NCBI RefSeq assembly: GCF_037975245.1 | Contig: NC_092582.1 | Span: forward strand, 22,344,577 to 22,408,576 | Direction: 5' to 3' | From: Apostichopus japonicus | Lineage: Eukaryota > Echinodermata > Holothuroidea > Aspidochirotida > Stichopodidae | Length of the DNA: 64,000 bases | In this document: positions 45,167-60,100 of the stretch, piece after piece | Layout: each line of letters starts with the position of its first letter | Numbering within the stretch: position 1 is the stretch's first letter | Position numbers and translations under genes: made by a program | Notes under the pieces: generated by a model | What the model was told of the DNA's origin: nothing | Databases searched by the model: none | Seen by the model: the letters and a program-made list of their open reading frames with translations, nothing else

Positions 45167-48100
45167 TCACTTTCTTTTCTCACTCTGCCCATCTGGTTTA
45201 TCAGTTTCTTGTCCGACTCCCCCACCGTTAGCGCCGGTCTTTTGCATCTTGGGTTTCCTTCTGTTCTGTCGCCCTCTATTATACCTCCGATTTCTTTTCC
45301 GTTTGTTGGGATTCCTGTTATCCTCCGAATGCCGGGTGGAATCGGTCTCTGCAAAAAATGTACACAAAAAAGGCATCGATCCAGAACGACCTATGGCCAT
45401 AACAATAACGCTTGCTAGCCGAAATAATACATGTTACTATAAAGAATAACAACCCATTGATACAAATCAATGGTATCGGGTTTTCATGGACAAAAACGAC
45501 CCAAATTTCTCAACGTGTCAAATATCCCGTATATTACTCCGACCTCGTTCTATAAGAGATTTGTTTTTGCCCACAGCCTTGGTTGATGTGAGATATGCGT
45601 CTAAAATATCAATTTTTCTCTTTAAAAATCAGAATAACCCAGCATCCTACATTGTAAGAATTGGAGACAAGAAAATGTACTTTATTATGGTTGTAATCAT
45701 TAATTAAACTTTTTTTTTGGCTTTTACTGCACACTTCATGAGCATTCTCTGTTAAATGTCAAACAGATACTCATACATCTCCAAGCACCAACGATTGTAA
45801 TGCAAGATATCTCTTGACTTTACAATGAGAAGATCATTCACCACATTTGATTTTACAATTCGTTTTCATATCTAGACATACATACTGAAAGAAGGACAAA
45901 CCAACATACTTCTTAGAAAAAAAAGAAAAAAAATCACATCAAAAATGTTGAATTTAAATGTCATTTTTTTCCCCCTCTGATATTTAGCAAGAACTTTGAC
46001 GACATGCTGTTTTCTACATTTGGCATTTTGCACCGGGCTTTTAGGTCTGTAAAACACAGCATGCTAGGACATTTTTCTGTGAACATATTTCTTCCTGGGT
46101 CACACAGTTTATTACCTTGCTAGAAATATAAGAAATGGTGTTCCAGTTAAATAATATACTTAATCCAGAAAATTTATATAAATGATGGATAAAAATTTTG
46201 TGTGGCCGAATAACATACACCATTTTAAGGCCGGGTTTAATAATAGACTTCTACACTGGTTACAAACCCCACGCACAATAGTTTGTCAGACAAGCATAGA
46301 ACTGCGAGACAAGGAAGGTTGGAGGTGGGTGTGGGGGGGGGGGGTAGAAACGATTCCGGCTTTGCCCTATTTTGTGACCTCTGTTCCACAAAGTCTATTG
46401 TTGCCCTGACAGTATGACTTTTGACCATAGAGGGACAATTCATCAATTGTGGTCAAAGGTTGAATACTTCATTCACTTACGTTTTACGACCGGTTCTGGC
46501 TCTACGATCTTGAACTCGTCCAGCTTGTCGTCAAGGGCGACCAGCAGTGTTGGGTATTCGACGACGGACTTGCCAACAAAATTGTCCTTCAGGGTTTTGG
46601 ACTTATCCAGAAGATGGAAGCTGCACAGAAAAACAGAAAAGGAGAAGTGTACGGGTGGGAGAAGTGAGGGGGGGGGGTGGGAGGAAGGATTAATAACAAC
46701 ACCTTGTACTGAACATTCTCGTATGAGGTTAACTTTTCTTGACTCTATTCTCTGCAAATTTAAAGTGAATATCACTTTTCTGAAAAGTTTGAACTATTTT
46801 AGTATAAATAAAGTACATGAGTAAGGCTTACTTGAACAAACATCACATCAGGACTTGGAAGGTTGATGCACAACAATTTGAGGTCAGAGGTCAAGTGTAG
46901 GCTAATAGACCATCAATCTGTTCCATAGTGTTAGCACTGAAAAAATGCTTCTTTTGGTTTTGATATGTTGACCTCTACTGACCTCTACTAAAAAATAAAT
47001 AGGGTTCATCTGCTCTATGCCGGGCATCAGCATACTAAGTTTCAAATTCATCCAATTTTCCATTTACCTGGAGATATCATAGTTATCAGTCTTTGACCTG
47101 TGATGACCTCAATTGACCTTGAATATATAGAGTTCATCTACTCAATGTGTGGTATCTACTGTGCACACTGTACCATACTTCATATGTAATTCACCTCAGA
47201 CTCCCAATTCTTACAGTAAGATATCGTGTGTACCAGTATTTGATACCTAGACCCCTGCTAATGTCAAATGACCTTCCACCCTTCAATAAAAACAGTATGG
47301 TTCATCTATTCAATATGGGGAGGGGGGTGCATCCACATACTATATAAATATGATACTCATGAAAGATGACCTTCTTGAAAATATTTTGTTTACAAGCAAG
47401 GAATCACACATACATGCCAACCCACAAACATACACACACATGCAAATGGCATCGTTATTGCAAAGGTCTGTCATGTACAAATAAAAGATCAGCCCAAATT
47501 TACTTTCCCTGTTTCTTTGCTTTGCATGTTTCCTGCGGTTCGAAATCCATTATTCTTCGATGTCGGTAAAGTGACAAAGACCTTGAGAGAATATCGAATA
47601 AAGCAATTTATGACTTACCCTCTTTTCTCTTTGTCTTGATATGGTTTAGATTTAATGAGCACCTTGACATTCTCCAGACCTCCGGCTTGCGTATAAAGCT
47701 TCACTCTAAACAGATAAAAAGGAAGGCAAGAAAGGAAAAGCGAATGAACATGCTGCCTCTAAATGTCTAGCAATTTGCAAGTTTTCAAACATATTTTTTC
47801 TCAAGGTTTAAGCAATTTCAAGATGTTTCCAGACATTGAGGCAGTTAAATTGTACCAAGAAGGAAACATTCTCTGAAATTGATCATCAAGAAAATCTCTA
47901 AAAAAAACCTTGAAAATTTCTGATATTCTAGCAGATTTGGGGCTTTGTTCACTTTCCATTGGTTGGCTGCAGATACAGTAAAATTGCACTCACTAGGTGA
48001 TTTGACCAATCAGTGTCCATGATTCTGGGTATCCTCTGTCATGTCCAAAACAGGCATGATTCGTGATTAACAACCGTTAATGAGCTTGGTTTTTCTGAAA

Positions 48101-51100
48101 CAGTGATGGTTTTAATCCTGACTCCTTCTTATATTGCGATATTGCAAATTTTGTAACATTTATGTTCCTTTTAACATTTCAAAGGATTTAATTTCAAAGT
48201 GGAAGCTGGTAATTGTTGCTGAATAAACAGGTTTTTCAATGCAGTACATGCTCCTTTAAGGATCCTCATGATCTGACGCCATTTCGAAATATCTTTATCT
48301 ATTATTTCTACCTCGTTATCCCAAACGCGACTATTTCTAAATTCCATTTGTCTACCAGCTCCCTGGGAGGATGCTGACAATGTCCAATTTTTAAACATTA
48401 CTATCAATCGTTGCAGATAAAAACAAACCCACAGTATAAGAACATAACCTGACACTCATTCATAAAGTGAATAATATTCCACCTGTCAGTTAAAACAATT
48501 CCCATTTCAAGGATCTTGTCCCTAACTTGAGATATGATGGATTGAATGAACCAATTTTGTAATCTGGGTAATCCCTTGATTCCTCTCCAGGATGTGTTTC
48601 AAAGTGGGCGGCCTGTGATGACATCATCTCAAATGATCCTCAAAAGCTTGACTTTCAACTTTTATTTAATACTTTTATTTATCCTAAAAAACTGATAAAA
48701 CTGGAAGCTATGCTTTAGCTGTCCATGTTCCCTGTATTTAAAATTCCATCAAAATGCATCTTTTTTTGGAAGAAATATTATTTATTCCTCTGGGCTATTG
48801 ATGTAAGTTACATATTATAAACAACAACAAAAAACATTTATAGGTCATTCACTCCACTGTTGCCAGATCCATTTAACTAAATGTTACAAAACTTTGAAAA
48901 AAAATACATCTCCGCCGTACAAAATGCTCGGACCACGTGGTTCAGACCACAGGATGCAGAAACTTTCCAACAGTCTTTTTAAAAAAATACACAATCAATT
49001 CCACCTGCTGTACCAGAATATTATCCCTGGAATAAGGGGCCCTAGAGCAAGGGTTCCATAACCTTGTCACACCGACTTAGCAAAATACAAATCTCCTTCT
49101 CGTCTTTCTTTAGCAGTCACTTTTACTTGTTCAGCCCAATATACATTGAGAGTGGTCTGAAAAATTATTGCCCCAAGCAAGTTAACCTTTTCTCTAAATC
49201 AGGTGTATTTATACTCTATGAGAACTTAATTTCACCTTTGCTATAATTTCTCAAGATCATGAAGAAACAAGTCATTTGTTCAAGTTGAACGGAAAAAAAT
49301 AGTCAAAAGTCTATCATCCTAGTTAATATCTTCCCTCCAAAAATGTAGAGAGAATGAGGGGAGGAGAGGGTGGGGAGAGGGGCAATGGCAGGTCACTTAA
49401 AATTCATGCAAGGTTGAAGAGCAAGAGACCATTCTTGTTTATGTAAGACCGAATTGCGTGAATTTGTGAGAACTTTTTCCTAGTGAATCCCCTGAATGTT
49501 TCCAGGTTTGCCTTGTATGTGTTAGTCACATTTTTATCAGTGGGATGACAATTACTTTAAATCAAACTTTGATGAGAATTGAAAACTTTGCTTTTATAAA
49601 AACAGGATGGCCAGCTTCCTTTAAGACAGCGCTTCTAATTTCTTCTCCGAGAATAAATAATCAAAACCTACAGTATAAAACATTTTGAAAGATTTGTCAC
49701 AGCTGGGGTTCTACTCGTAATGCATTAGGATGGCAAGTAAAACATATTTTTGAGTACTTAGTCATATTGGAAACTTTATTCACAATACATAAAGTAATAA
49801 GTGTGTTCCTTATACATCATCTGCGGTACAAGCAGTCTTTTTCATTATAGACATTTAACCATTTTTGTTTCTATCTAAAGCCAACTTATGTACCCCTATC
49901 GACATAATGGACTATCCTGCAAAGCTTCAGGTACATTGACTATTGTATAGGGTGTTAACAATTTCTGTATCAAACATGACATATTTCAACATTTTAGAGA
50001 CATGTTAACTACATAATATTATCAACATTTGCTATTATATAGTACCAAGTACAATTTTCATATTTCTTTGATAATTTTGATCCACCTGTGGAATGTTTTT
50101 CTAACACTGACAAAAACAGTGCAGATCCTGCGATTTTATAGCTCGACCGTTTTGAGAAATGACGGTCTGGCCGTCGCTGGTCGAGCGGTTTGTACCAAAG
50201 TAGTCTTCGGATCTGAGTACAGAGTTTCTGTGTGGTGCCCTGTGGGACGAATCTAACCGTAATAGTAATTATCGACTGTGAGATTCGCGTTAGTCATTGC
50301 TGACTTTGCAATCTGCGGTCCCCCTCACAATCTTGCAAGGTCGTTAAGAGTGACGCCACAGTTTTCCCTTTCGGGGAAACCCAAAAGCAATAAAAATTCC
50401 TCTTGAAAGTCTTGAAAATGTGCATCCACTGGATTTTGGATGTCAACAGTACAACAATTTCTAGGAAATGTCATTTCTAAGGCCAAAACCTAAATCTACC
50501 CATTGACAAGCAGATTAGTTGAGAGGCTCCAAGGATACTTTCGTACAGCATGTTCTCCTGATGATAGTAAAATGCGCAGTGGATATATATATCACAGTGA
50601 TATATCAGTTTTGTACAGATACAGGCCCACTCTAAACCCAGAGACTTATCCAGCTACCTTGCTACTTACTGTAAGTACCATATTATTCACATATTTTGAA
50701 GAGGAAAATCAGTTGAATCGACGATAAGAAAGGAATGCTATACCGAAGACACAGAATCTTATCTATTCTTCTTGGATCGTAACCGCAATAACTAACTGTG
50801 ACCAATTTCACAGAAATTTATCTTTATCTCTTACTGTAATACTATACAATTTCAGTATAGAGGGGCTTTAGTGGCGAACATCTGCAAAGTCTAAAATCTC
50901 TCATAACTAGTCCATGTACTGAAGTATAGGCTCACGATATGTTGCACGAATGCATCGAAGAAATAAAAAATAATGAGAGTGTCAGACAATTGCTGGATTC
51001 ATTGATTATCAAAAAGTGTTGTTACTTCTGTAAAAAGCATAAAAATTGTTTACTTTTGTACATTAACACTGGAATGCAATGTATATTAACTAAGTTTTCT

Positions 51101-54100
51101 TTTTGTAAAGAAGAAAAAAGAACGAAAGAAAGAATTGAACTACACATTGTCAGTTTGCTCGGGCACTTCTACACTACTTAGGTTCCTTTAAAATTGACAT
51201 ACTGCTATGCCACTTGCATTCCCAATTCACAACCGTCATAAAATATTAAAATCTACCGTCAACGACAGAATAACACCCAGAGAGCCTCGAGGATAGTCAT
51301 CAACTCATATTAAAAACTCATATTCATACTGCAAGATAAATTAACATATCTGTACTGTGTGAGACTGTATCATCTGACATAAAACTACTATCACATCCTA
51401 ATTAAGCAACATTGCAACAATGTACAGTATTAATTTTTTTTCTAAATATCCCATATATCCGTTAAGGAGTTTTGAAACTGTTCATCTGTTTTTTGACGAC
51501 CCTTCTATTGCATTATAACAGAAGATAATCCTGTTGGATCCTAACCCAAAAAACCATTACTAATGATTGGCAGTGCCTATTAGACACCTTAGGCAACATT
51601 TATAGTCTGCAACCATTCTACTAATGACAGAATTAACAAAATGTAAAATGTCATTTTTAGCCAAGAGTAACATTTAAGATAATGTGATGCACATGTCAGT
51701 GTCATCTTCAGTACACGTGAAAACTATATTTGCATCAGAGACAAAGGTCTCTGCTAAAATGTTGATATAACTCCATACTTAACATGCTGAAAGTCAATTC
51801 CCATAGCAATGCAACTCATTAGCTTAAAGTTTTTTTCTCGTTTCCAGAAAAAAAAGAAAGACAAATTTTGCCCTGGGGGGGGCGGGGGTGGGGAAGGAAG
51901 GAGGAAATGAAAATCAAAAATTTTAAATATTTACCTCCCAATTCCCTTTGGGCATGTGATTCCCACAAGTACTTGTCTAGTTGACAAAATATTTTACGCA
52001 GCATGGAAGCAGTAATTATACCTGTAGTTTAACATTCATTTGATGAAAACCCCTGGGGGCGGGGGAGGGGGATTACATTCAGTATAATATTAACAAGTCT
52101 TATCTTTTCTTATAGAAAAAAATCCACTGGAATTGTGAGTGAGTTAAAACATTATTACAAAAACGTTTGCAGCTGAATTGCTGTGATATCATCGTGAACA
52201 TTTAATCTGCTGTTGCCAGGTGCATTACCAAATTATCCCTTAATATGAAAAGTTCTTCACGATACAAAACGAATTGAGGATGACGTATGGACTTAATTTT
52301 GATGATATTCAATTCTAACATTGCTAAAAGTAAAGTTGATTATTTGACTTTAATTTCCAAAAGACAATTGGAGGAGAGGGGGAAGGAAGGAAGAAATGAA
52401 ACAGAAATTTTGAATATCTCCCACCTCAACTCATTAGCTTGAATGTTTAACTTTTATTTAAAGGGGGGAAGGGAAGGGGGGAAGGAAAAAATCAGAACTT
52501 TTGAATATATTCTCATAAGGGCTTTGGCATAAAATGGTTCAGAAAAATTTCCAGCATTTTTGAGTCATCAGAGTATTCCTTTAATTTGGTGTCACTCTTT
52601 CAATCAACTGAAAAATATTTGCACGTATGCAGATTTTACGGTATACGGTACAATGCCTAATTGACTCCTTTAAGTTCTATCACCATTTTTGTTTTCCTGA
52701 TTTGATTGTAACCAATGAAAATGAAAGGAATTTTCCAACCTTTAATAAAAGGTCTTTTTTAATAAGAGTGGTAAGAAAATTTCATCGCATCAACTACTGG
52801 AAAAGGACAGGGGGAAAAATGAGGTTGTCTTTTAGGATTTTTGTAAAATTCTATTTCTTTACAGGCTAAGTGGATTTGTCAGGTTATATTGGCCGTCAAG
52901 GATGACGCCATGATTGAAATTAACTCATCGGGCCACGAGAGAAGGAAGTAGTGAAATATGCCTTTAATAGTTATCTTCCAAACAACAAGTAAAACAGAAT
53001 GTATTCAGTACTCATAGTGGATGAAGGAAAGAAGGTAGAAATTCATTTGGCTTTGAAATTCCTGCGAAAAATGCTACAAAATGTCGATTCTGATGGAGAA
53101 GATCCAGTCCGGAGTGACCGTTGCTGTATTCGTTGAAATGGTGGAACTGGACGGGCGGGTGCGGTGATCTGTAACGGGTCATTGGGGGAGCACTGCAAGA
53201 ATGTTAACCGTTGTCATAGGCAAGGTAGCCTGATTGAACATGTATGGGACACAGGGTAAGTGAGGGGAGTGAAGTAAAAAAGAGGAGCTTACTGTTGCCG
53301 TTTGATCGGGTCGCAGACTGACGGATCCAAATAAACTCCGAGAATATCTTGCAAGGTTTGATCTTCACTTATTCTGAGGAAATCAAAAGTAGAGAGAGAA
53401 TACGCTTAAGACGGAAGTACGGTAAAAGAACCGGTTCAGTTAAAAGCAGTTCTACGTCAACACTTTCAAGGATCGAAAAATACGTTGAGGGTTTCTAAAG
53501 TAAACCAATACACGTACCATAATGCTGTCTAACTCCCCTCGAAGCAGTCTTTCGTAAGGTGGTTCGCAAAAAGATGAAACAATTATATGGCTTTCAAAGT
53601 GTTCTGCAATTCTTTGGCGTTAGAGAACCACCTCATATCTCAAAAGTGAAATCGTAAGGCAAACAAGAAACTTGTTTTGTAGCCTCATACTCCATCTTTC
53701 TGGATACATTCACCATCGGTTTGAAAATCATTTGCAATCAAATCTATGCTATGGATGTGAGGTCCCCAAAATTCCTGGCCTCCTCCTCCCCCCCCCCCCC
53801 CCCCCCGAAATGAGAAAACATATTTTGGAGTGCATATACTCCTTACTTTCCTAGGCTCACAACATGACATGTAGAACATACACATACACACAATATGATA
53901 TACATACTCATGTATGTAAGACATGACCTGACCTATACACTATTGTACACCTCACTTTATACTCCTCCTGGATTATGATGGAACGGCTCGGAGCATACCC
54001 ACGCAGGATAATCAGATAAATTGGACCGTGGGAAACTGACACTTTTGAACATGAGCTTGCAATGTATTCAGGCTTCAGTCGAATACGACTCTCCGACAGG

Positions 54101-57100
54101 GAAGAGTGGGAGAGGTTATCGGTTTCTTACCAGCGACCTACTTTTTGAAAATGAGAACAGATGCTTTGAGCACATAGTTCCACTTACAGAACATAATCCC
54201 TTTTGTATCTCTCTGTGTAAGAACTCGGAAGTTTCGTTAAAAGGAAAAGGAAAACGAAAATGCTCTTGACAACGGAACTGACCAGAATTAATAGAAGCTC
54301 ATCTTTGGGTTTATTTTGGTCATCAGATAGGCAATAAAGTTTGAATTTATCCTCCAAATACGTCACAATGGTCTATCCTTAGGATGCAAACGACGATGTG
54401 CTAAATTGGTTAATTTGATTACACCGAGGAAAGACTATTTCGCTATTACCACTATTTGCATAGCTCATGGATTCAAAGTAAATCAATATAAAGTTTTTTT
54501 TTTTTTTGGAGGGGGAGGGAAGAGTGGGTGTGTGGGATTATGGTGGGGGAGGGGGAGATTCTAGGGGAGAAGATTCTGGGAGGGGGTGGAAGAGGGAAAT
54601 GGGAGAGAATTAATGGAAATGAAAAGAAAAGCAATGCAAGATAAATGACACCCAATGTAAAGCAACTATGGCATGTAGAAAGGATATCACCAATCACTAT
54701 GTTTAACTACACATGTCTAAGATGTGTGTACAGGCAATATAAGCCAACTAAAACCTGTTTTGCACAATGTATATGTTCTTTACTACGTATAGGTGCTCTG
54801 TATATTTGTATCCTGTACTGTATATGTATGTTCTATAAAAATGTATAGGTGCTCCATACATGTGTTCTCCTGTTGTACTATATATATATATATATATATA
54901 TTTGTATGTTCTATACTAGTACGGATAGGTGCTCTATACATAGGTGCTCTGTATATTTGTTTCCTGTAAATATGTGCTGTAGTACATACATATACTGTAT
55001 ATGTATGTTCTATAAAAACATATAGGTGCTCCATACATGTGTTCTGTATATATATGTATCCTGTTGTACTACATATATATATATATATATATATATGTAT
55101 GTTCTATACTAGTACGGATAGGTGCTCTATACATAGGTGCTCTGTATATATGTATCCTGTAAATAAGTACTGTAGTACATACATAGACTGTATATATGTA
55201 TGTATTATACTATGTGTAGGTGCTCTATACATATGTTCTTTATATGTTTTCTGTACTATATATGTTCTGTATTACCTATATACCTATTTACCTATACCAC
55301 TGAAAAGACAATTTTCAAAAAGAGCCACTGTATTACAAGGCTGTAGGGCTTTGATGAAACACAAACAGCCACACAGTTTCCTTCTAGGGTTACCATACGT
55401 CCAGATTAATTGGGACTTTCCAGGGTTTACAACGAAAATATGTTTATTAAGCTGGCAAATTAAATTTTTCAAGGTCTTTGTTATGTTCAAATATATCGCT
55501 ATATTTACCATTAGCAAACTCCCCCCCCCCCCCCACAAAAAACGAAAAAAAAAAAACACTTAAGCAACAGAAGTTGGGTCAGTTAAATATAATAACTAAT
55601 GAACAGTAACCAGCTTTGGCTAATCCATAGCAACAAATTTCTGGTAAAAAATTACAATTTAATTTGGAAAATTTTATGCTGTTCTAAATGGGTGAAAAAG
55701 CCCCTCTAAATATGCCTCCATAATATGCAGCCCTTTAAAAAAAAAAAAAATACAAATACAAATTTTTCTTCAAAAGGGTCTCCCCCTCCCAATACCTCCC
55801 TCCCCCAGTGTCTGCAATGTCTCACTTTTCAACCCAAAGATATAGGGTAGCCCTCAGTCACTAAATCAAGTGATTAGATTCAGAGAGTCGTTACTGTTAA
55901 AACATAACACTAATTATGAGTTTTGCTTTATATATTTTGTACGAAACCAAATTCAAAAAACGGTCCAACACAAACCAGTATTTAGAAAGGCTGTTAACCT
56001 AAATAGACAAGAGTGTATTTAGAGTCCTCAGTATTTTCTTTGAACTTTGGTCTTTAATATGAAATAACCAACAAGCTTTTTTGACACTAGATCGAGACAA
56101 AGAAATGGAGACACGTCGATTAACCCAGTTTTGGTATTAAGCTTGTTCAAACACTTTTAATTAATTTCGATTATACTGTATTTTCCAAAAATATCTGGAA
56201 CTTGGTTTATTATGGGAAATAAGACACAAATTTATTTCAATTTTAAAAAGCAAAGATTACAGGAGAGTTAAATTTTGTGATGATTAATATAACTCATCAC
56301 TCAAAAGCTAGTGTCCTCAAGAGAATTGAATCTTTGAGTTCATCTTTTAGGAAAGGCCTTTAGGGTTTTTATTCTCAATTGCCAGAAGAAAAAAATCAGT
56401 GGTTTTCTGAAATTTTCATTTCTTTGAGACCTTAAAAGTAACATACAATACTGTGTGACTCAATGCAGATCAAAATTTCCTGTTTTAATGAAACAAGAAA
56501 AGCACACTGATGATTGAAAAATGGAGTCAAGGAGCGTAAAAAGTTTTGCCTGTTATTTTGTTCCTATTTCAATGCATAAGCATGATTTCAAACATATTGC
56601 ATTCCACAGTTTATGTGTATGACTCATCCACTGCATATGCATTATGACAAACATCTTGCACTCCACATTTTGTGTGTATGACTCATCCACTGCATATCCA
56701 TGATTTCAAACATCTTTCATTGCCCTTTTTTTGCATATTACTCTGCCACTGAATTGCTCAAAGTTTCATGTTAGTCCAATTGTATCAAAATTTACCTTTC
56801 CCCCCATCTTTTATGGCTATTGCTCTGTTGGAGCACATTCCTTTTTTTCTGAGGGGGGGGGGAGGTAATCTTCAGTGGTTTTTACATCTTGTAACAATCC
56901 TCCATCACCTTCTCAACAGAGCGATAATGCTGCAGAATCTCAATACTTCCTCCAGTACTACTGCTGTGCTTGTACTTCCATGCTCAGTTCATGTGCATAA
57001 CTGTGTGTGAATACTGTATCCAGATTGCCATGCCTTCAAGAAAGCCTCTCGTTTCTGCAACCATTTCCGTCTATTTCTGCAAACATTTTTCATTTTTGCT

Positions 57101-60100
57101 GCTCCTTTTTTCATTAGAATATCTCAATACACATCAGTTTCCTATAAATCCATCAATCAATTAATCAACAACCAGAGATAGCTACATTCTGTTCTACAGT
57201 GACATGCTATTTGGCAAACTACATGAACCTGTGAAAAAGTTCTACTGGGACATTACAATGACTGTTACAGTACTGATAATTTTCCTCTGATTAATACAAA
57301 ATTCAAACAATTGCTTTAGATTTCTGAACTGTTTTAGGAAACAAGCCCTCTGAAGTGAAATTAAGAAAGAAAAAATACCCCCGTTGCTTTGATTCATTCG
57401 ATCTCTAATGATCGATGTCATGTAGCAGAGTCACGAGAAATGTGAGGGGGAGGGAGATTGGAGAGAATGATTGGGGAGGGAATGAGTGGGCAGGGAGGGG
57501 AATTGGAGAAGGGCTTCCCCTTCTTCAATCTCTATCCACCTTTTTGAAAATAAGTTCAGAGTTCAAAGTCCTGCCCTATCACACAAAGTGTATATCTTCA
57601 TCTGCAGTGACAGGGAGACTGCCATACAGTTTAGAGTAATATAATTTTCACAGATATTTTTACCTTTACCGGGGTCATCGTCCGTACTACATATTGGTCT
57701 GCTCGAGTACCCAATACGCTGAGGGGGACCATCAAAGTGTTAGGTAAGGCACGCAGAGGGGAAGAATCGTGATTGATTATATTTAAATGTAAAGAATCTG
57801 CAATATCAAGACTTTGTCACTTTGACTGATGGAGGCCTTTTGCAAGGTTCAAGCAGGAAGTAGGCATGAATTAATGAATTTAATGATCTCTCATACAGGA
57901 AATAATGAGACATTGTTTAGTACATTGATTTTGTTTAACAATTGTCTACTAAAGAGTAACATTTTTTCCCCTTTTTTTCAAGGAGCACTAAATGAGTCCC
58001 TGCCTCCCTGTTAACTTGTGCACGTGTCAGAACGAACAAACTCAATAAGTACCGACATGTAACGATGTGATAGTGTCCCTCAAATTTTGACTTGCCCAAG
58101 TCCTTTAATATGTAATCTAGTACAGTTGACATATTGAATACAGAGTTCAATGTTTTACAGAACAATGTCCCTCCATTTGAGTAAACAATTATGCCTCGGT
58201 GACATACGATGAACACCCACCTGTTAAGTAAATGGATATCATATCTGAAATTCTTCTGGACAATTAGTCTGAGACTTCAACAATGTCATTTCTTTACAGT
58301 AATCAGCCATTCAATTACCGCTTCATGTGACAGACCCGATATGTTTTACTTGTGCGAGGGAGTTCCAGAAACACATAAATCGTAAGCCTGAGTTACTCAG
58401 AGGATCTGTCTTCTCTCAGCTAGAGGTCAATTAAAGCAGGCCATGTGTGCTGTGTCAGTTTCCTTGACAACGATGAAAGAAATATGTTTTTCTCATCAAC
58501 ACACCGTGAGGAACCGCTCTCTAGTTTTTATCACCTCAAAGAGTTATCGAGTGGAACATCGTTATTTATGAGACGTAGCCCCGTAAAGAAAATGTTATCT
58601 TCTTACTTTCATGTTTACCCTTTGAGTAAATTTTAACTAAAAGCATATAGCAAAAGTCCAGAGTATAATTCAATAAACATGATGTCTTGGGTAAATATCC
58701 CCTTGTACACTAGAACTTGTAACGCAAGGCTTCTCTAAACATGACTTTACACAACGAACACACACAAGCAACATGTAGTATGGACGGACGGACGGACGGA
58801 CGGACGGACGGACGGAACAGACACTTAAATAGGTGAAACCACCACTTTCAATTACATTTGCGGTCTGGAAAAGGAAGGAAGTTTGTCTGGTCGAAAAAAC
58901 TAGGCGCTTGAGAAAACACTGTTTAGTCTGTTAGCTTTTAAAGACTTGCATTATCTACCCAAAATCACATACTGTTACCATGGTGATACTGGTGAGTATT
59001 AATAATATTTTCTAAACTATGATACTTTTTATCTATGCCTGGTACTGTATGTTTTATTAAAATTTGTGTTGACAAGAGACTTACTGATGTTCCATGAAAG
59101 TGACACCACTGTGCACAAACTGTAACTCGATGGTCCACATTATAACTCTGTGGGTAAAAAAACAGACAAGACAATAGGCAATGTATTCAGAGAAACCTTC
59201 AAAGTGACAAAAAAAAGTGATTATGTGTGAAATTCTAACATAATCTCCACAAATTAGTTTGGCTCATTTGGTATCCTATCAGTATCCTTATGTTACACCC
59301 ACTGTTACTTTGTATACCTAATTCTAGTCAAGAAGGCTAAACCCTAGAATAGTTTATTTCATTAGTATTTGAATCACGTAGGCGGTCGCTATGGTGACCA
59401 GCATTCTATAGTCTTTTGTACATTTCACGATATGTCATAGCGACTAACAGTCACTGGAATGATTGAAAGGGCAATATTCTGCTTGTTCTTGTTCTACCCC
59501 CACTCCCCCCAACCCCAACCCCCCTCAACCCCCACTACATATCCTATGTCCTCTCCCCAATTCATTCCACCAAGTCACAAATTGAATAGGATGGCCACTG
59601 AACCAAAAAAAAAAAATTGTTATCTTTGCTGCCATATAAAATTTCGTTTTGATATTTGCGCTCATCAAATGTGGTATTTGTTAGTCCCCTTTCTGAGCAG
59701 CTAAGTTCTCTCTCATGATGGTAATAGCCATTGCATTCTTCGACGAATGTTTCCTTGTTCTGTACTCCTTTGTATGGTTTTAAATGTTTATTGCACATGA
59801 GGGCTCACCGTCCTGTCAAAATAGTTTTTACTCAGTGAAAATTTAGAACAACATTTTTGAAAGCATCTGAAAGGCGACATAGTGACATACGTAACTAACG
59901 TAAGTACGTCACCGAAATTCGCATTCTCTAGTCGACCAAGTCCTCCCACGAAAGCAGAAGTGTCAGAGACAAATGCCAACCAAAGGGATGAAAAAAACGG
60001 ATGAATCGATATTTGCAGGCATCCCTCAAATTGCCTGCAAACACCGCTGCTCTACTAATGCGATAAATGATGGCACGAGATCAGAGAAACAAGGTGAGAA

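Larger units (their letters stand above)
47706..53292 (-). other. ZNHIT6: ZNHIT6 intron, 5.6 kb
   Basis: Holds two dispersed family A copies (48845-49005 and 52195-52330), a structured GC-richer segment at 50141-50260, and several purine-rich G tracts (49350-49385, 51876-51900, 52056-52070, 52373-52480). The ORFs seen are short and show no domain. Confidence 0.5.
53374..59084 (-). other. ZNHIT6: ZNHIT6 intron, 5.7 kb
   Basis: Contains a 19-bp poly(C) tract (53788-53806), AT-rich minisatellite DNA (54789-55290), (C)n(A)n tract (55521-55555), a ~60-bp tandem repeat (56580-56758) and a (GGAC)n microsatellite (58780-58816). No internal exon with compatible phase was found. Confidence 0.5.

Noticed and set aside
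50164-50260. Functional tRNA-Leu or tRNA-Ser
   Set aside because: A-box word is present but the acceptor, anticodon and T arms cannot be paired; kept only as a tRNA-like segment.
55039-55563. 174-codon ORF with repeated YMYP and CSVY words
   Set aside because: Produced by the AT-rich minisatellite and a following C/A tract; no domain, and the other strand is equally open.
57669-57721. Exon-like minus-strand segment (VLGTRADQYVVRTMTPVK) between an acceptor and GTAAA donor
   Set aside because: It starts with one extra base and ends in phase 0, which breaks the frame between the ZNHIT6 exons at 59085 and 53373, and those join perfectly without it.
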